The notes beneath the pieces are model-generated. The model searched no databases. It had not been told where the DNA came from and saw only the letters and a list, made by a program, of their open reading frames with translations. A DNA stretch of 64,000 nt from Chrysomallon squamiferum (taxonomy: Eukaryota; Mollusca; Gastropoda; Neomphalida; Peltospiridae). Where the stretch lies: contig CM022666.1 in assembly GCA_012295275.1 (NCBI GenBank), positions 15,423,440-15,487,439 on the forward strand. Direction: 5' to 3'. Positions within the stretch are counted from its first letter, which is position 1; each line of letters opens with the position of its first letter. Of the stretch, positions 1 through 11,099 are shown in pieces. The position numbers were made by a program, and so were the translations under genes.

Positions 1-351
1 GTGAAATAATGACGTCATAAAAGGACGACATAATCGTATATATATATATACAGAATAACTGATTACCGTTATAAGATATCGGCTTTATGCTGTTGAGATC
101 AGATGGCACACTACAGCTCGGCACAGCCTCGCTGCAAATTTGCATTCTAACCTTCGTTGGATAAAGCTGATATCTTAGGACAGTAACCAGCTTTGTTTTA
201 TCCTGCAATCCTGAAAAATACAGAAACTAAATACGTCAAAACAAAATACATGTAGTTCTAAATTCTACTTTTCAAATGAAAATCCTTTGGAATTTGCACT
301 TTTAAAATCTAAACTAAACACTGTAGACATTTATAAATATATAATATATAT

Positions 352-435
<84 letters not shown>

Positions 436-527
436 TAGTAATTTATCGTGGGAAATAAGCTATATTTTAGGGCAGTCCCGAAAATATAGAAATATATCTT
501 ATCATTATATACAGTGATTATAGGGTT

Positions 528-569
<42 letters not shown>

Positions 570-883
570 GTTTCTGTGTTGCTTGTTTAAGCTTTTGTAC
601 TGGTACAGTTAGAAATTATTCGCCTACACGATAGACATTAACCCTGTTTTATATAAAGCGGTTACATTGTAAAGAATTGGTTTGATTAAATATTGCACTT
701 TGATACGTATTGAACATCACGTGATCTGTATAATACGTGGGGCTTGTACGTAGAGTTTTGTTAGAACCGTAGACCTGAAGACATTCAGAATTAATCAAGC
801 GGGATGTGTTCGTACTCAGAATAGACATTTCTAATCTGTTTGAATAGGACAAGCTCCAGACCGCGGCCCGTCGATATATATAC

Positions 884-915
<32 letters not shown>

Positions 916-1185
916 TATATTAAATAAGAAATGGAAAAGAAAAAGAAGAAATAAAAAACAAAACCGAGAGAGATGAAAGGAAGGCGGATTTATGTCGTTC
1001 TAGAACTGAAAGGTATGTGCAAAAATAACATAAGTGACTGTATTTTGATGAGAAATCAAACTGTACGTATAAAAGAGTCATTCGTACGTGAACTGAACCG
1101 ATTTTAATTATCTGCTGTCGATCGTTAAATCATTAACCGAAATCAGAAAAGCTTTGGAATCGAACTTTTTGTTTCCGTTTTGCTT

Positions 1186-1253
<68 letters not shown>

Positions 1254-1773
1254 TGCTATGCAGCTATCCAGTTATCTGTCGTTCTTTCTTTTGTTCTTTC
1301 TTTCATTCATTTTTCTTCTTTTTATTTCTGTGTTGTAAAGCGTCGTTTTCCAAATCAAGTTTAGCTACAGTTTAATTTAGTTTGTAAATGTTATTCGTTC
1401 AATGTTTTCTTCTGAAGAAAAACCAAAACATGTAGACTATTTGTCCTGTTCCTTACGATTTCGGATAACGGATAGTTCGTCTAAACAGGGACAAACAAGT
1501 AGAAAGAGAAGCGGACAGATTCACACACAGACAGTGAAAAGAATGGACGATTAGGTGATATCACTTTTTTTCAATCTTTCTTTCTCTTATTTGCGAAAAC
1601 ATTATTAGAGCAGAATATTCAATTATTTGCTAATGCATTTTCCGTTCCAACCAGTAGCTCTTAGTGTTATACTGATCTCTACGTGTTCGGAGGAGTAAAA
1701 CATTGAGATTTTCATGGCCTACTCCTACCTACTGTTAAAACAACAGTTTGAAATAATAATTAAATTTTCAGAA

Positions 1774-1831
<58 letters not shown>

Positions 1832-1954
1832 GTTTATTGTTGTTGATTATTTTTTGTTAAATTATAATGTTATGTCAGTTAATGAATGAATCTGTTAACC
1901 ACACATGAAAACAGGTTTTCATTCATTTAATATTTGTTGTTTTTATCATTATAC

Positions 1955-1995
<41 letters not shown>

Positions 1996-2017
1996 GTTGT
2001 TGTTTTTATTATTTTTA

Positions 2018-2068
<51 letters not shown>

Positions 2069-2868
2069 TTTATTTTTATTTTTATCCCCAGACCAGTATG
2101 GTCATGTTAAGACTGCGGAGTCTTCAGATAATGACCAGAAATAAATTTTTATGAAAACATTAGCAAACTGGTGAGAAAACTGACTACGTCTGTATTAATG
2201 GTGACACAGAAATCTTTATTTCTGTTCATTTCGTAAGCAGTTCTGTGTTACTTAATTTCGGGTGGGGAGAGAATCTCTTCACTGTATTAAATTAAAGTAA
2301 CACCGGAGACATTGTGACATTTTATTTCAACATTAAAATTAAAAAATGTTTTCTTATAGACAAAATCGTCTTTACGTTAACAGATAAATTATAAATTCTA
2401 TTACATGAAAAACAGTCGAAAGCCACATTCATTACCTATATATACATACATATATAAATAAAATGAGAAAACATTAATTTATACTCCGTATAATACTCTT
2501 GTCCTTAATCCACTGTTCATTTCCCTTTTTTGTTATTATTATCAAGATTTATTAATTGTTTTACCTTATTTTATTTTATTTTATCAACTGTTTGCTGTTT
2601 TTTTTTTTTTTTTTTTTTTTTTGTAGTTTGTTTTGTTTTTCTTGTTTTATCTACTTTATATTTTATTAACTATTTTCTTTTCTTTTCTTTTCTTTTATTA
2701 TTTTCTTTTATTTTATTAACTGTTTGTTCTTTTTTTTGTTTGTTTTTGTAGTTGTTTGTTTTTTTTTTTTGTTTTTGTTTTTGTTGTTTAATATGCTTTA
2801 TATTTTTATTAATTATTTTATTAACTATTTTATTTTATTTTATTTTATTTTATTTTATTATATTTCAG
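1..2868. other. Non-coding flank or intron, repeat-rich
   Basis: No exon is recognisable before the EF-hand exon at 2869, so this is probably intron of that gene. It holds (TA)n tracts at about 337-430 and 529-568, an A-tract near 885-910, a (TC)n tract at about 1187-1249, three (ATT)n arrays at about 1777-1841, 1958-1995 and 2020-2068, and a poly-T/TTTTA-rich stretch from about 2580 that runs into the exon's splice acceptor. The stretches 590-880 and 1380-1740 are more complex, but I see no gene in them. Confidence 0.6.
61..188. repeat. Imperfect inverted repeat, MITE-like
   Basis: Two arms of about 32 bp, at 61-92 and 157-188, are near-perfect reverse complements around a shared core (ATAAGATATC and GATATCTTA) next to GGCTTTAT/ATAAAGC. 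They enclose about 64 bp. The arrangement resembles a short non-autonomous DNA transposon or a stable hairpin. There is no coding capacity, and I could not identify a target-site duplication with confidence. Confidence 0.45.
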
Positions 2869-3111
2869 GGAACGGCAAGATCGACTTTCTGCCTGAGTAC
2901 GTCAGAGACATCGCAGGTTCAGACTACACGGACCAGGCAGCTCGGGAGTATTTTAACTTGGACGACACGAATGGGGACGGATTTGTGTCACGTGACGAGC
3001 TCCTGGCAACGGCTATGAGACTGGGAACGCCGGAGGAGGAAGCTTTTGGCCAAGTTTCCAACTACTACATGACACACGACGTGGACGACGACGGCAAACT
3101 GAGCTGGGATG
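2869..3111 (+). CDS. EF-hand calcium-binding protein, penultimate exon
   Basis: The exon follows a TATTTCAG acceptor and ends at a G|GTTAGT donor. It reads as three EF-hand loops. The first is entered mid-loop (GNGKIDFLPEY) and has Pro where the bidentate Glu of position 12 is expected. The second is canonical (DTNGDGFVSRDE: D1, N3, D5, G6, S9, E12). The third, DVDDDGKLSWD, is completed by the next exon. Entry phase is two bases of a split codon and exit phase is one base. GC content and codon use stand out from the AT-rich surroundings. The protein probably binds Ca2+ as a sensor or buffer of the calmodulin-like class. I cannot name the orthologue because the 5' exons lie outside the window or were not recognised. 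Confidence 0.88.
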
Positions 3112-3259
3112 GTTAGTATTTATTACACCCATTTCCTTTCCAGACGTGTGTGTGTGTCAGTGTGTGTGTGTGTGTGTGTCTGTCTCTCTCTCTCTCTGTG
3201 TATAATAGTACATGCATGAGTATTAAACAAGATTATGTTTTATGCAAACAAAACAACAA

Positions 3260-3790
3260 CAAAGATATTTTAATCTAAAATGTGAAAATTCTTTCGTTTT
3301 GAAAAACGAGGAAAACGGCAGGTTTACATTGCAGTTTGCTTCCAACTCCTTTAATGTTGAGCAGTGTAAACTATTTTGATCACGTGGTAGCAACGACGCG
3401 GTCGTGACCCTAGGTCTTCATCTCATTGGTTCAGTGAAAGGTCATTCATGGGAAACTGTAAATAAACGCAAAAAGCGCATTGCCTTATTTTCTATCTGAC
3501 CTAGATAAAAACGAAACAAAAACAATGGAACTGAGTGTTGTTAGATCGATGTGACTGTTTGATCGAAGATTATTTTTTGGACGATTTGACAGTGAGGCAG
3601 ACGAGGACAAGACGATTAGATGACTATTTCGACTTCATGGAAAACGACTTCAAAACTGGGATCGACGCGAAAGCGGAATACACCTGTTAAATTTCAATAC
3701 TGTATCAAGAAAAAGGCATCGACTGATCTAAGTCAGATGCGTCATGTGAACCAGACAGTAATGGAAATGCTGGGTCTTGATATTTCTTAA
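3260..3790. other. Unexplained GC-richer segment in the EF-hand intron
   Basis: About 530 bp with balanced composition lies between simple repeats. On the + strand, stretches of about 25-30 codons are open (one ends MLGLDIS then TAA near 3790), but they are broken by stops and show no family I recognise. It could be a decayed transposon, a regulatory region or 3' sequence of the nested gene. An E-box (CACGTG) lies near 3382. Confidence 0.3.
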
Positions 3791-4058
3791 CGATGGTAAT
3801 AACTATAAAAATAATTAAACCATCGGAATTTTTATTTTTTTAATTTTTTTTCTCATTTTAATAAAGATGTATTCATAAGAGCAAAACATCATAACAATGT
3901 TGATAAGAAAACAGAATTCAAGTGGTACTAATAACTAATTCTTTATTTTTACTATCCAAAATATATAGCTTTTTTCTTGTGTGTGTGTGTGTGTGTGTGT
4001 TACAGGTACATGTCTGTGTGTAAAATAGTAAATATTACTAGTCCTGTCTTTACTGACT

Positions 4059-4489
4059 TCATACTGTCACCACGAAATAGTGTTCAGTGTTCTTAATGTT
4101 TTTGAGAGGGCAAACTTCCACGTATACTCTGTCGCCCTCGTTCAGTTCCACAAACACCGTGAGATGACTCCTGTAGGTGACGTCGTTGTTGTCGCATGTT
4201 TTCTCATCTCGATCGCATGGACTGCCGCAGACTTCACCGACTGCAACATCTCTGACAACTTCAGCAGTTTCCCCTGCAGAATCTTGGCGCTTTATGACCT
4301 GCACAAATGGCTGTGAGACGCCATCAAAATGGCCGCAGACGACTGTAATCGTGCTGAAGATTCGGTATAAAGCACGGACCGGGATTTCGACGGTGCCGTT
4401 TATCAGGTGCATTCCGCCAGACAGCTGAACGTGGTCGTGTTCTTCGGACTGCCAGTTGATGACACGAGCCAGTGTTTCACAACAACCAG
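4059..4489 (-). CDS. TNF-like secreted ligand, exon 3 (jelly-roll domain)
   Basis: This is the third and last coding exon of a nested gene. The acceptor is TTTTAAG and the exon ends in TGA. It encodes about 142 residues with the TNF-homology pattern: a Trp start (VINWQS), then GG, then LINGTVEIPV, then LYRIFSTITVV (compare GLYxIYSQV in TNF ligands), then PFVQVIKRQ, a Cys-rich loop, LTVFVELNEGDRVYVEV, and a final Tyr-Phe strand (HYFVVTV) at the C-terminus. TNF ligands form trimeric beta jelly-rolls that bind TNF receptors; a C1q-type jelly-roll is the main alternative. A possible AATAAA lies downstream, near 3943. The gene sits wholly inside an intron of the EF-hand gene on the opposite strand. 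Confidence 0.75.
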
Positions 4490-5171
4490 CTTAAAACACA
4501 CGCAGACACGTAAAAAAAATAAAAATAAAAATAAAAATAAAAAATAAAAAAAAAAAGAAGAAGAAGAAGAAAAAAGTCACTTTTATGAAATAATGTGTCA
4601 CCCAATCAGGTTATCTGTTGTTATTATGTGAAACAGGAATACAGAGTAAGGACTTCGTCAATTTTTTATTTTTTTTTTTTTTATTTTATTATATGAGTAA
4701 GAAAGAGAGAAATAGATGGAGAGGTAGAGAGATAGACAGAAAGATATGTAATATTTTATTTATTTATTTATAATAATAACAATAATAACAACAACAACAA
4801 CAACAATAATAATAATAATAATAATAATCATAATAATCATAATCATAATAATAATAATAGAGTTTAAATTTATTAATTTTGTTTAGTGATCACATCTGTT
4901 TTCTTTCTTTTAAAATATTATATTATCTGACTTTCATTAGCTAAAATTTCTTTCTCTGTTTCTCATTTCCTCTCACCTGTTGGTTTCGTGATTTGCCTAG
5001 GCAGTACGATGCGTCCCCGAATTAGGGCAGACGATTTACCTATAAAGACTGAGTCGTCTTCTACAATTAGAACATGATTGTTAGTCCCGAAACATTTCTA
5101 AAAAAAACCCCATTTACTCTGGGGAATTCTTAGTTTCACAAACATATCAAAGTGATATTTTAAATAGTAAT

Positions 5172-5177
<6 letters not shown>

Positions 5178-5254
<77 letters not shown>
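5178..5254. repeat. (TC)n microsatellite
   Basis: About 38 uninterrupted TC units lie within intron 2 of the nested TNF-like gene, about 33 bp from the 3' end of its microexon. Confidence 0.95.
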
Positions 5255-5258
<4 letters not shown>

Positions 5259-5287
5259 ACATAAATATAAAGCAAAAAGTATCTTAC

Positions 5288-5306
5288 CGTGGGATTCAGA
5301 AACTAC
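5288..5306 (-). CDS. TNF-like ligand, 19-nt microexon 2
   Basis: On the - strand a TTATAG acceptor is followed by 19 exonic bases and a GTAAGAT donor. Translated, it gives VVSESH plus one base. It enters in phase 0, as exon 1 leaves, and supplies the single base that exon 3 (entering with two) needs, making Ala. Without it exon 1 cannot join exon 3 in frame. With it the whole CDS is 498 nt, 165 residues plus stop. The exon is inferred from phase and splice consensus only. Confidence 0.65.
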
Positions 5307-5631
5307 CTATAACAAAATAAAAAAAAAATAAAATAAAGAAAAAAAAAAAAAGTAAAAAAAAAGAAATATAATTAGAAAATAAACGGACTTGTAAATAATT
5401 ACAAATTACCTATAATTTCAAAGTAGATGGTGGTTTTTTTTAAAATTATTATTATTATCGTTATCATCGTTATCATCATCATCATCATCATCAAAATCAT
5501 TATCATCATTATTATTAGGAGTAGTATTAATGTATTTATTACAATAAACAGAAAAAGTTTTTTAAAAAAACAACATAAGTAGTCCACAATTTCTACTTTT
5601 TAAAATTATTCAATAGCAGGAAAGAGACTGG

Positions 5632-5675
5632 CGGGATCCGGAGGGGGGGGGCGGGATCCGGAAGGGGGGGCGGGT
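5632..5675 (+). repeat. G-rich tandem duplication
   Basis: Two copies of a unit reading CGGGATCCGGA plus a run of seven or more G lie in tandem in intron 1 of the TNF-like gene. The closely spaced G runs could form a G-quadruplex on the + strand. Confidence 0.6.
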
Positions 5676-6032
5676 CAAATGTCAAGTGAATCAATGTGAC
5701 CGAAATTCGAGTAACTGTCTTCAGTCGAGCAAACGCATTGTATTATACTGCCCTCTCCTCTTAGAGAGATAAATAATTCAAATATATATATATATATATT
5801 CATTTTGCATAGTCGATTTAACTGAGACAATCTATTGTTCGAACATATTTCCTATTAACGAAAGAGCCAGTAAACTATATATATATATATATAGGAAATT
5901 CCATTCCAAATTTGTCGTTAACTAGGGGTTTCCCATTTCTAATTTTAGAATATCAGTAATTATTACAATGGTAATTCATTAAAAAATACCTCATATATCT
6001 CTTCAAGAATATTAAGAATAACTATTAATCTA

Positions 6033-6038
<6 letters not shown>

Positions 6039-6120
<82 letters not shown>
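6039..6120. repeat. (TC)n microsatellite
   Basis: About 40 TC units, in intron 1 of the TNF-like gene. Confidence 0.95.
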
Positions 6121-6123
<3 letters not shown>

Positions 6124-6248
6124 TCGACACAGATACACTTTTGTAATCTACATGTAATCTATTTCTTATCCATCTGCAACCACTGAATTTTATTAAAATC
6201 ATTAATAGTTTTATTTCTAAATAAAATAAAATATTAAATGTATCTTAC

Positions 6249-6296
6249 TTGATGTAGTACTGCGGCAAAAATAAGCAGAAAAGATAGCACTGCCAT
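6249..6296 (-). CDS. TNF-like ligand, exon 1 (signal peptide)
   Basis: ATG followed by 16 codons gives MAVLSFLLIFAAVLHQ, a short hydrophobic segment typical of a secretory signal peptide, and then a CAA|GTAAGA donor in phase 0. With exon 2 the leader continues VVSESHA before GCCETL, so cleavage after ESHA is plausible. Most TNF ligands are type II membrane proteins with a cytoplasmic N-terminus. Here almost nothing precedes the hydrophobic stretch, so direct secretion is the simpler reading, although an uncleaved anchor cannot be excluded. Confidence 0.7.
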
Positions 6297-6343
6297 GTTT
6301 GTTTTTTTTTCAACTTGCATTCAATTTTGCTAAATCATAATGG

Positions 6344-6351
6344 CTATTTAT
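6344..6351 (-). promoter_or_regulatory. TATA box of the TNF-like gene
   Basis: TATAAATA on the - strand lies about 48 bp upstream of the ATG. A start about 30 bp downstream would leave a 5' leader of roughly 20 nt. The position is right for the single-exon leader proposed. Confidence 0.45.
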
Positions 6352-6439
6352 AACAATATCTCGATAAACAAGTTTTTTTTTTCACTTTTGTTTCTTCTTT
6401 TATTTTTTATATTTATTATTATTTTTTTAAAACTACATT

Positions 6440-6440
<1 letters not shown>

Positions 6441-6496
<56 letters not shown>

Positions 6497-6547
6497 TAAT
6501 AATTATTATTTATTATTATTTATTATTATTATTACTATTGTTACAAG

Positions 6548-6633
<86 letters not shown>
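6441..6633. repeat. (AAT)n / (ATT)n inverted trinucleotide arrays
   Basis: An AAT array (about 6441-6500) is followed after a short spacer by an ATT array (about 6548-6633). Together they could fold back on themselves. The second array runs to within about 22 bp of the acceptor of the EF-hand terminal exon. Confidence 0.9.
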
Positions 6634-6655
6634 GATCTTTATTATTATTTTTCAG

Positions 6656-6681
6656 AGTACAAGAAGTTGTTCATGCAGTGA
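6656..6681 (+). CDS. EF-hand protein, terminal coding exon
   Basis: This short exon follows a TTTTTCAG acceptor after a long (ATT)n array. Joined to the lone G at the end of the previous exon it gives EYKKLFMQ then TGA. That supplies the position-12 Glu and completes the third loop as DVDDDGKLSWDEYKKLF. The exact phase match and the restored EF-hand make this join very likely. The 3' UTR follows, and an AATAAAG near 7247 is a possible polyadenylation signal. The intron between the two exons (3112-6655) contains a whole gene on the opposite strand. Confidence 0.85.
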
Positions 6682-7301
6682 TTTATCGTTCCTGATTGGT
6701 CTTCGTGATAAATCTGGAATCCCTTCTTTGACAAAAGAAAAACACGAAATACCAGGACAAAAACTCAGACATTACACTCGTCGTTTTATTTATTTATTTA
6801 TTGATTGATTTATTGATTTATTTTATTTTATTTTATTTTTTTGACCAGCGTACTCGTTGTGTTTCTCGGCTTGGTACCATTTGTTTTCTGTGGGGGCATT
6901 TCACGGTCAAGTTCTTGACGGACGTGGTATTTTGACATCATAAAAATATTTCTGTGAAAACGCGTATGTATTTTTCTCTGTCTTTTGTATTAATAGAAAT
7001 CATAGAAGTGGCATTTACTTCAAACAAGAACAAAAAAAAAAAAAAAAAAAAAAAAATCATTTAAAAAAAAAAAAAAAAAATCATTTAGACTAAAAACATT
7101 TTTTTTTGTAAGTTTGACTTTAAAACTCTGCTTTCTTTTTATCTTCTAATTTTAATCCGAAGAATTATTATTTTTGGATCACTTGCTTTTTTTTTCGGAG
7201 TCAAATGAAAAAAAAATATATATATATATAAATAATAATAATAATTAAATAAAGATGCCTGTTGCAATGTAATTATCATGGTTAATCAATAACGATAGCG
7301 T

Positions 7302-7330
7302 GATAGACGTCACGTGACAGATATATAAAA
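7302..7330 (+). promoter_or_regulatory. Orphan promoter-like motif cluster
   Basis: GACGTCACGTGAC (a CRE-like site overlapping an E-box palindrome, 7307-7319) is followed directly by TATATAAAA (7322-7330). An ATG at 7361 opens only 15 codons. The arrangement looks like a core promoter, but no gene follows, so it may drive a non-coding RNA or be fortuitous. Confidence 0.3.
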
Positions 7331-7942
7331 TGTCAGTCTGCAGCGCCACCTCATTAAACGATGGAAATACTGATACAAAATATTTTCAAACCTTTTAATA
7401 TAAAATAATATGTTATACTGATATAATATCTTCTACATGATGATTTTATACGTTCTAACTGAAATATTTAATAAAACAAAATATCACGTCCGTCACTATT
7501 TTAATTGTTTTTGCCAAAGTAATACCTACAGAAGTTTCCTTTATCTAGTCTACATGTCAAAGTTTGCGTATTCAAGATTGTTATGATGTTTAATTGCATA
7601 TGCTGTACATTGTAAATTTAAATTTAATCATTTCTGTTTTCACAGTAGTTTACCAAATGCCATGAAATGCTCCACAAATGAAAATATAATATAAACACTG
7701 TCTTTTTCTCGCTTTGCTGATTGTCTGTTGATGTGTATAAGTATTTACATGAATATATCGCTGGTTATAAACTTAGCTGTTGTTTTAGGATAGAAAACAA
7801 TCCAAGAAGTAATTTTGTTTCTGGAAGAAAGTTTTTCTGACTGTTTTTTTTATTTATTTATTTTTTTTTTTTTTCGAAATGGAAAGAAATATTGTTCACT
7901 AATTACCCCATATCGCTAAAGACAAATATATTTTCGAAATGT

Positions 7943-7991
7943 GTTAATAATAATAACAACAACAACAACAACAACAACAGTAATAATAATA

Positions 7992-8055
<64 letters not shown>

Positions 8056-8353
8056 GCAACAGAGCGTTGTATTATTACTGTTACAACAACTACTATAACT
8101 ACTACTACTTCACAATTACTACATCACTTGTACTACCATTACTACTTCTGTTACCACAACTGCTATTGCTACTACTACTGCTACCTCTAATACTAGAACT
8201 ACTACTACACTTCTGTTACTACTACTTCTATTATTATTACTACTGTTACTATTACTACTACTACTACTACCACTGCTTAATAAACAACAACAATAACAAT
8301 AATAATGATAAAAGTAATGATCATAATGATGATGATGATGACGACGATGATGA
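7943..8353. repeat. Trinucleotide repeat cluster (AAT, AAC, ACT, GAT)
   Basis: Consecutive arrays of AAC and AAT, then imperfect ACT/TACTAC units, then AAT/GAT units. Long frames across it translate only to Asn, Ile/Leu/Tyr or Asp runs and are not genes. Confidence 0.9.
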
Positions 8354-8388
8354 TATATTATAAATTAACTGATTTAAAGAGCTCTGTA

Positions 8389-8430
8389 CGAGAGGAAACC
8401 CGTTTGTTCCGATAGGCAGCAAGGAAAGTA
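8389..8430 (+). mobile_element. Short SINE core fragment
   Basis: The words GAGAGGAAACCCG and, nearby, GGCAGCAAGG match the core of the tRNA-headed SINE seen better at 13710-13930. Only about 40 bp survive, so the call is weak. Confidence 0.35.
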
Positions 8431-8822
8431 CACAATGATGGAAAGAAGAGCAAGAAAAGAAAATAGCTACTGAACATACAAAACTGATTTTTCAACAGAC
8501 ATTAATGACACGTTACTTTAAACAGAAACTCTCATTTCTGTTTTTAGTAACGTTTTGTACTGGAGTGACACGCACAGTATCTTAATCTTCCTTTATAATC
8601 ATTACAGTATATCATGTAATTAACGACCAAGTATTTATGGCAATGTTTTTATTTTTTATCTTTTATCAGCCAGATCATTTTCATTTGTGCGTATGTGCGT
8701 TTGTACGTACATGCACTTTTCAAAATCTCTGTTAATGCCATTTTTTTGAAGAAAAACAAAATCAACATTGCTATATTTAGGTATAATTTTATATTTGAAT
8801 CGTTATAGAACTCTTATATTTT

Positions 8823-8870
<48 letters not shown>

Positions 8871-10960
8871 GTGTAAACAAACAGGAGTATATTCCATATA
8901 TTTCGGAAAATTCCGTTACCTACGGAACTTCACGACATGGTTAATAATACTCTGACGTCATTCGTTAGATGGAAGCTGTTACTTGATGAGAACAGATGAA
9001 CACCGGTAAGTTATTTTACATACAACAACAACTATACTACTACTACTACTGCTACTACTACTACTACTACTAATAAATACAAGTTTTACAACCAGTGTAT
9101 GTATACATTCATTGCAATGGAGATAGCTACATTTTACAAATAAAAGTTGAAACTGATCTGTCATAACTTGTTCACAAAATAAGAATAGATCATCAGTGCC
9201 AAAATAAAGCAAGTGAAATGAAACTTTATTTGGATAATGAACTGAGCATTGCATTATTGTTGTTGTTATTGTTATCATTATTTATTTATTTATTTGTTTA
9301 ATTATTATTTTAAATTCAAATTTAAAAAAGCTTTTCAATCTTTTCAGCTAGAAGAAATCTTTTCTTTTAAAACAAATTGTGAAAGAACATTGTAAACAAG
9401 CAAAACAACAAAAAGAAAAAAAAAAAAAAAACAAAAAAAGCAACAAAAAAAACAACAACACAACAACTCAGTCTGTATCTCTATGCCTGCCTAGTACACA
9501 GAACTGTATGTCTATCTAACTACTGCCTACCTCTGTATGTTTATGTCTAACCATCTCTCTTTGACTGAGAATCCCAATGCCACCATAACTGGCACAATAT
9601 AAACTAGATGCTTAATCAACTGTATGGCAAGTATTTGAATAGCTGAGGTAAGATGAAAAATGTGTAAAAATTATTATATTCATCTTATCTGTCTATAGAA
9701 AAATCTATGAAATCCTGAGATATTTTCAACCATCCGAAATAAGGATATTATTGTCATATAGTTTTCTAATTGTTTACAAACGAAAATAAAATTTATTTCT
9801 GCACAAAAGTATTAAAGATATTGATTAAAAATACCTGCTTACTATTCCAAATTTCTTTCTGTACAAAAGTATTAAAAATATTGTAAAAGAAATACATTCT
9901 GACCATATTACACATATTTATATAGACCAATATACATTCCCAAATGCAAAACATTTTCAAGCAACCTGTAGTAACAAAAATAGCAATAAAAACAAATAAT
10001 AACAATAATAATACAACTACTACTACTAATAATAAAAACAGTAATATATACTTAATAATAATAATAAAATAATAATGGATGAAGAAATTAATAAATTCAG
10101 AATAAAAAAACAACAACGACAACAAAACAACAAAAACAATCACACAGAGAAAAAACCCACAAGAACCACAAATGTATATTTATTTATTTATTATCAGTTT
10201 GTACAAAATTATTCATTAATGTAAACAGTTCTCATACAAATGTCTTGACATATAAAAAATTGAACAAAAACAACATTAACAGTAGTATTACTTCTAATGT
10301 CAATACCATTACTAATACTATCACAATGTCTTTACTATTAATAAAATGGATTACTACCAGGAAGGTTATTACAACCTCCAGTCAAAAACCTGGAAACTAT
10401 AAGTCTTAAAAGTCTTGACAATGCATGTTGGGAAAGTTACTGTACAAGTCAGATAAAATTGTTAATTTAGTGATGCTCTCGAAAAATTCATTTTCAAATG
10501 CTGTCAGTCTTGTAAGTAAAATGCAATAAAAAAACAAAAAAAAAAAAAAAAAAAAAACCTATCTTTAAATATAGTTTTGAAATATAAATATTAAATAAAT
10601 ATAAATGATCAAAGACTTGAAAATCAAGTTTTCATGTAAATCAGGTTACTGGTGCTGAACAGTTCCTGAAAGTTTCATTAGTCAGTTGATCTATTTAGAG
10701 TATTCACATTTTCCCTCTGCATTACTTCTCAAATTCTGTCGTTTATAACATTCTTTTAGATTTTTTTTTGTCAGTGGATCTTTAAAAAATATTTGTTATT
10801 TGTTTCTTGATTATTAATATATGTGCGTACATGTATAAAAACTAGTTTTCATACTTGTTTCCAGCTATAACCAACCTATAAAGCTAACATTTAATAAATC
10901 TTAAACAAAGAAAGCATCATCACTATAGTAAGCACAAGAACATTAGAAAATTGGAACATC

Positions 10961-10994
<34 letters not shown>

Positions 10995-11099
10995 ATAATT
11001 TTTTTATATATATATATATATAAGCCACCCCAAAAAATATATACATATATATAAAATAAAAAAAAAAAAACATCACAATTATTCTAAAAAAATAAAAAT

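Noticed and set aside
649-885. 78-codon frame on the - strand near the window start
   Set aside because: Ends in low-complexity sequence, no family or splice context recognised.
7892-8363. Asn-rich and Ile/Tyr-rich frames
   Set aside because: Translations of trinucleotide arrays.
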